Shown: positions 6,523-8,653 of the stretch, in pieces
Layout: the number at the start of each line of letters is the position of its first letter
Position numbering within the stretch: position 1 is the first letter of the stretch
From: Methanosphaera sp. rholeuAM130
GTDB taxonomy: Archaea; Methanobacteriota; Methanobacteria; Methanobacteriales; Methanobacteriaceae
DNA length: 8,653 nt
Assembly (NCBI GenBank): GCA_003266065.1
Contig: MUZY01000211.1
Span: forward strand, 917 to 9,569
Direction: 5' to 3'
Position numbers and translations under genes: made by a program
The notes under the pieces: model-generated
What the model was told of the DNA's origin: nothing
What the model saw: only the letters and a program-made list of their open reading frames with translations
Databases searched by the model: none

Positions 6523-6726
6523 TTACCATAGCGTGTCAAGGTCTTCTACGTTATAGGATTTCATTCTTGGCCTGTCATCTTCCAATTCATCCAATGAGGG
6601 CAGTTTTTTAAGTTCCAATTCAATCAGATATTCATAATAGCCACTGAGAGTCAACCCGGATATGTTCCTGCAAACGGCTCTGGCTTTTTTCTGTAATTCG
6701 GGGTCTATGTTAATTTCCATCTTCAT
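6523..6726 (-). CDS. Small ribbon-helix-helix-like protein, possible DNA-binding regulator or antitoxin
   Basis: A 67-residue protein I cannot assign to a named family. Its N-terminal half has the ribbon-helix-helix pattern: a short amphipathic strand (MEINID, 3-8), a helix (PELQKKARAVCRN, 9-21), a turn with Ser-Gly, and a second helix (LSGYYEYLIELELKKL, 27-42). The C-terminal third is acidic and polar (DELEDDRPR, then EDLDTLW) and may be flexible, like the toxin-binding tails of some antitoxins. No toxin-sized frame lies beside it. ATG 6726 has AGAGG about 10 nt upstream; ATG 6720 (residue 3) is the alternative. It is 141 bp upstream of hypA on the same strand and divergent from prs. Autoregulation through the palindromes upstream is inferred. 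Confidence 0.65.
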   Translation of the reverse strand: MKMEINIDPELQKKARAVCRNISGLTLSGYYEYLIELELKKLPSLDELEDDRPRMKSYNVEDLDTLW

Positions 6727-6776
6727 ACATCTTAGGCCTCTATACTTTGCTAATGAGATTACTTGTTGAAAAATCT

Positions 6777-6796
6777 TTACATATAATTAATTATAT
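6777..6796 (-). promoter_or_regulatory. 16-bp palindrome and candidate promoter of the small RHH-like gene
   Basis: ATATAATTAATTATAT (6781-6796) is a perfect palindrome. It could act as the TATA region for the minus-strand gene at 6726 (start near 6763, leader about 37 nt). TTACATAT (6777-6784) overlaps its edge and recurs near prs. It is built only of A and T, so chance is not excluded. Confidence 0.35.
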
Positions 6797-6845
6797 TATT
6801 TTCCTTTAATTATCTTTTCTCATAATTTTTTTTGTTGCGGGAAGT

Positions 6846-6868
6846 ATATGTAAAAGAATATTACATAT
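6846..6868. repeat. Inverted repeat ATATGTAA-N7-TTACATAT
   Basis: Two perfect 8-bp arms (6846-6853 and 6861-6868) around a 7-nt spacer, about 80-100 bp before the prs start codon and just upstream of its likely TATA box. The right arm, with its following TTAATTA, resembles 6777-6793 on the other side of the divergent region. The shape suits a dimeric regulator site or the upstream face of an archaeal promoter. Confidence 0.45.
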
Positions 6869-6875
6869 TAATTAG

Positions 6876-6886
6876 ATAAATATAAC
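6876..6886 (+). promoter_or_regulatory. Candidate TATA box of prs
   Basis: The stretch ataaatataac, preceded by tag, is a reasonable archaeal TATA box. The predicted start, about 25 nt on, falls near 6905, in the middle of the next palindrome. TATAATATTA (6887-6895) is a second choice. Confidence 0.35.
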
Positions 6887-6895
6887 TATAATATT

Positions 6896-6915
6896 AAAAA
6901 ACTTTAAAGTTTTTT
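6896..6915. repeat. 20-bp perfect palindrome in the prs leader
   Basis: AAAAAACTTTAAAGTTTTTT reads the same on both strands. It ends 20 nt before the prs ribosome site GGAG (6936-6939). It may be an operator over the transcription start. As RNA it would form a weak A-U stem followed by T-rich sequence, like an attenuator. Confidence 0.5.
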
Positions 6916-6948
6916 TAGGTACTTATTATTATATAGGAGAATTTATTG

Positions 6949-7821
6949 ATGATAATTGGTGGATCTGCTTCTCAAGCGTTAGCTAGTGAAGTCGCAAACA
7001 AATTGAATGATAAGTTATGTCATGTTGAAACTAAAAAGTTTCCCGATGGGGAAAGATATTTTAGAATAGTCGATGAAATTGATGAGGATGAAGAGGTAAT
7101 AGTTATCCAGTCAACTGGCTATCCTCAGGATGAAAATATGATGGAATTGTTCTTCATATTGGACACTCTTTCGGATATGAACGTCAGGAACGTCACGGTA
7201 GTATCCCCTTATCTAGGTTACAGCAGACAGGAACGCAGGTTTAAGGATACCGAATGCATCTCCGCTAAGGCTACGGCCAAACTGATACAGGCCATGAACG
7301 TCAAAAGGATCATCTCCATTAACCTGCATGAGGAAAGCATCTGTGACTTGTATGATATTCCGGCGGATAACCTATCTGCAATGCCTGCAATAGCCGAGTA
7401 CATTAAGGAAAATACCGACGAAAAACCCGTGATACTGGCACCGGATAAGGGAGCACAGAACTTTGCAAAGGAAATAGCTGCAATATTGGATACTGAATAT
7501 GATTATCTTGAAAAGGTAAGGCTATCGCCTGAAAAGGTGGAGACCAAAACCAAAAACATATCCGTGGACAATCGAAGGGTCGTGATAATAGATGACATAA
7601 TAAGTACCGGCGGAACGATAGTTAACGCTATTGAAATATTGAAGCAGCAGGGTGCTACGGCTGTAGACGTTTACTGTGTACATCCTGTACTGGTAAACGA
7701 TGCGGTACTTAAAATAAACGCCGCCGGAGCCGATAACCTTCAGGCTACCAACACCTTAAAAAGTGAGGTATCCGGCATCAGCGTTGCCAAAACGATAGCC
7801 GACCATATAAAATCATTGTAG
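6949..7821 (+). CDS. prs: Ribose-phosphate pyrophosphokinase (PRPP synthetase), archaeal type
   Basis: Makes PRPP from ribose 5-phosphate and ATP for purine, pyrimidine, histidine and tryptophan synthesis. The 290-residue length fits the short archaeal form (bacterial about 315). Motifs: FPDGERYFRI (31-40), SPYLGYSRQERRF (86-98, ATP contact), INLHEES (124-130) with the metal-binding His127, YDIPADNLSAMP (135-146), APDKGA (164-169), the flexible-loop Lys189 and Arg191, and the PRPP loop VVIIDDIISTGGT (211-223). ATG 6949 is chosen with GGAG (6936-6939) 9 nt upstream; an in-frame TTG 6946 is less likely. It is the only plus-strand protein gene in the window, divergent from the small RHH-like gene and convergent with the Asn-rich gene. 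Confidence 0.96.
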   Translation: MIIGGSASQALASEVANKLNDKLCHVETKKFPDGERYFRIVDEIDEDEEVIVIQSTGYPQDENMMELFFILDTLSDMNVRNVTVVSPYLGYSRQERRFKDTECISAKATAKLIQAMNVKRIISINLHEESICDLYDIPADNLSAMPAIAEYIKENTDEKPVILAPDKGAQNFAKEIAAILDTEYDYLEKVRLSPEKVETKTKNISVDNRRVVIIDDIISTGGTIVNAIEILKQQGATAVDVYCVHPVLVNDAVLKINAAGADNLQATNTLKSEVSGISVAKTIADHIKSL

Positions 7822-7827
7822 ATTTCA

Positions 7828-7843
7828 TTTTTTCCCTTTTTTT
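7828..7843 (+). terminator. T-tract terminator of prs
   Basis: Six nt after the TAG stop the plus strand reads T6-CCC-T7, followed by another T6 around 7859-7864. There is no convincing hairpin, as usual for archaeal termination. Confidence 0.65.
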
Positions 7844-8000
7844 AGATTCTTGTCTTCATTTTTTGGATTGTTGTCTTAAAAGATATTCGATTCTTATTTT
7901 AAACCATTATTTCATAGTCAATGATGTATTCATTTAACTAAAAAAAGAGCTTATTTTGTGATCGTTTGTCCTAAGGGATAATTTTGGGGTAAATTTTACT

Positions 8001-8008
8001 AAAAAAAA
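8001..8008 (-). terminator. T-tract terminator of the Asn-rich gene
   Basis: Eight T on the minus strand, 21 nt after the TAA stop at 8030-8032, followed by a second T7 tract further on (about 7940-7946). Together with the prs tracts these close two convergent transcripts. I see no gene in 7822-8029. Confidence 0.6.
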
Positions 8009-8029
8009 TAGGAAATTGGGATAGACTCC

Positions 8030-8653
8030 TTAATCGTAGTCGTCATAATCCTCATAGTTGTCGTAGGTTTTGTATTGCTTGTTGTACTCGTTTTTTTGAT
8101 AAGGGTTTTTGTCATTGCTGTTGTATTTTTTATTTTCGTAGTCGTAGTCGCTGTTGTCCTGATTACTTTTGTCGTAGTCGTTGCCGTCGTTGTCGTAGTC
8201 ACTTTTGTCGTAGTCGCTGTAGTCATATACGTTATAGTCATTGTCTTCATAGTTGTCGTAATGGGCATATGTGTACCTGTTGTTGTTATTGTATCTTTTG
8301 TAGTTTACTGAATTGTTTCTTCTGTGGTTGTATTGGCTGTCGTTTCTGTTGTTGTAGTTTTGGTTGTTGTATTGGTTGTTGTTGTGGTAATTGTTTCCTT
8401 TGTAGTTTTGATTGTTGTTGTATTGGTTGTTGTTTCTGTTATTGTTGTATTGGTTGTTGTTGTGGTAATTGTTTCCTTTGTAGTTTTGGTTGTTGTTGTA
8501 TTGGCTGTTGTTTCTGTTGTAACTCTTGTTATATTCGTTGCGTTTAGGATTGAAGTTTTTGTTGGGATTGTTTTTAATGAACCTGTTTTTATTGCTGAAC
8601 TTTTTCTTGTTATCGTAATCCGTGTTGTGTCCTTTTTTCTCTCTAGGCTTTGC
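8030..8653 (-). CDS. C-terminal 207 residues of an Asn/Tyr-rich low-complexity, prion-like protein (N-terminus outside window)
   Basis: The minus-strand frame is open from the right edge to TAA 8030-8032, with no internal stop. By hand count about 66 of 207 residues are Asn, 35 Tyr and 23 Asp. Three zones are visible. Residues 1-45 are basic and Lys/Asn-rich (KPREKKGHNTDYDNKKKF near the edge). Residues 46-130 are Asn/Gln/Tyr-rich with a tandem repeat (units such as QNYKGNNYHNNNQYNN). Residues 131-207 are acidic, with Asp-Tyr runs (YDYSDYDKSDYDNDGNDYD), ending EDYDDYD. There is almost no hydrophobic residue and no Cys, so the segment is expected to be disordered. There is no membrane anchor, sortase or LPXTG-like signal, or catalytic motif in this part. 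It may be the tail of a longer enzyme such as an RNA helicase, or a surface or secreted protein. I cannot tell which. Confidence 0.75.
   Translation of the reverse strand, partial: AKPREKKGHNTDYDNKKKFSNKNRFIKNNPNKNFNPKRNEYNKSYNRNNSQYNNNQNYKGNNYHNNNQYNNNRNNNQYNNNQNYKGNNYHNNNQYNNQNYNNRNDSQYNHRRNNSVNYKRYNNNNRYTYAHYDNYEDNDYNVYDYSDYDKSDYDNDGNDYDKSNQDNSDYDYENKKYNSNDKNPYQKNEYNKQYKTYDNYEDYDDYD
8365..8520. repeat. 78-bp in-frame tandem duplication inside the Asn-rich gene
   Basis: Copies 8365-8442 and 8443-8520 differ at three positions (75 of 78 identical). Each encodes 26 residues, and the two peptide copies differ only by Ser versus Asn. A decayed part copy (around 8321-8360) follows toward the C-terminus. 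The unit is itself built of short AAC/AAT-CAA-TAC runs. The near identity indicates a recent slippage or unequal exchange. Confidence 0.85.

Noticed and set aside
7999..8268. Minus-strand Thr-rich reading frame of 89 codons with an ATG
   Set aside because: It overlaps the Asn/Asp/Tyr frame in another phase, and its Thr/Met monotony is just the shifted reading of GAC/TAC repeats. It lacks a ribosome site, and the longer open frame ends properly at 8030.
8320..8520. Possible CRISPR array because of regular repeats
   Set aside because: The 78-bp copies are directly adjacent, without unique spacers, keep the codon phase and are low in complexity. This is a protein-coding tandem repeat.
8075..8547. 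Plus-strand Val-rich (8075-8311) and Cys-rich (8269-8547) frames, looking like a membrane or metal-binding protein
   Set aside because: Both are antisense shadows of the Asn-rich gene: GTT and GTC are the complements of Asn and Asp codons, and TGT-type codons come from a frame shift. No ribosome site was seen.

Overview
The window reads as chromosomal DNA of a low-GC hydrogen-using methanogen, most likely of the order Methanobacteriales (Methanobrevibacter or Methanosphaera type). The pointers are methenyl-tetrahydromethanopterin cyclohydrolase (Mch), a short archaeal-type thymidylate synthase, a core-only MetE-like methionine synthase, archaeal HypA/HypB, a short archaeal PRPP synthetase, a tRNA-Ala gene without an encoded CCA end, very AT-rich gaps and T-tract terminators. 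The genus is inferred and was not checked by any search.

Layout: 1-2534 is a minus-strand one-carbon block transcribed metE, then thyA, then mch, with mch cut by the left edge. metE and thyA are separated by 2 nt, and mch has its own candidate promoter. 2784-3863 is a minus-strand polytopic membrane protein of unknown function with its own promoter and terminator. 3864-4173 is AT-rich but holds a GC-richer island of about 115 bp that looks like a gene remnant or an RNA. 4174-4247 is tRNA-Ala(GGC) on the plus strand, convergent with the next gene. 4268-6381 is a minus-strand group transcribed hypA, then hypB (overlapping), then a DUF354 glycosyltransferase-like gene. 6523-6726 is a small ribbon-helix-helix-like protein. 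6727-6948 is a divergent control region with several inverted repeats. 6949-7821 is prs on the plus strand.

The most unusual object is at the right edge. On the minus strand, 8030-8653 is one uninterrupted reading frame without an N-terminus in the window. It encodes the last 207 residues of a protein made almost only of Asn, Tyr, Asp, Lys and Gln. A basic, Asn-rich, prion-like middle with a 26-residue tandem repeat is followed by an acidic Asp-Tyr tail. Its start and identity lie outside the window.

Functionally, the left block ties C1 carriers to biosynthesis: Mch works on methenyl-H4MPT, ThyA on C1 transfer to dUMP, and MetE on methyl transfer to homocysteine. HypA and HypB supply nickel to [NiFe]-hydrogenases, and prs supplies PRPP for nucleotides, histidine and tryptophan. 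I recall the same order (mch, thymidylate synthase, metE) from Methanothermobacter thermautotrophicus, which supports the block as an ancestral arrangement.
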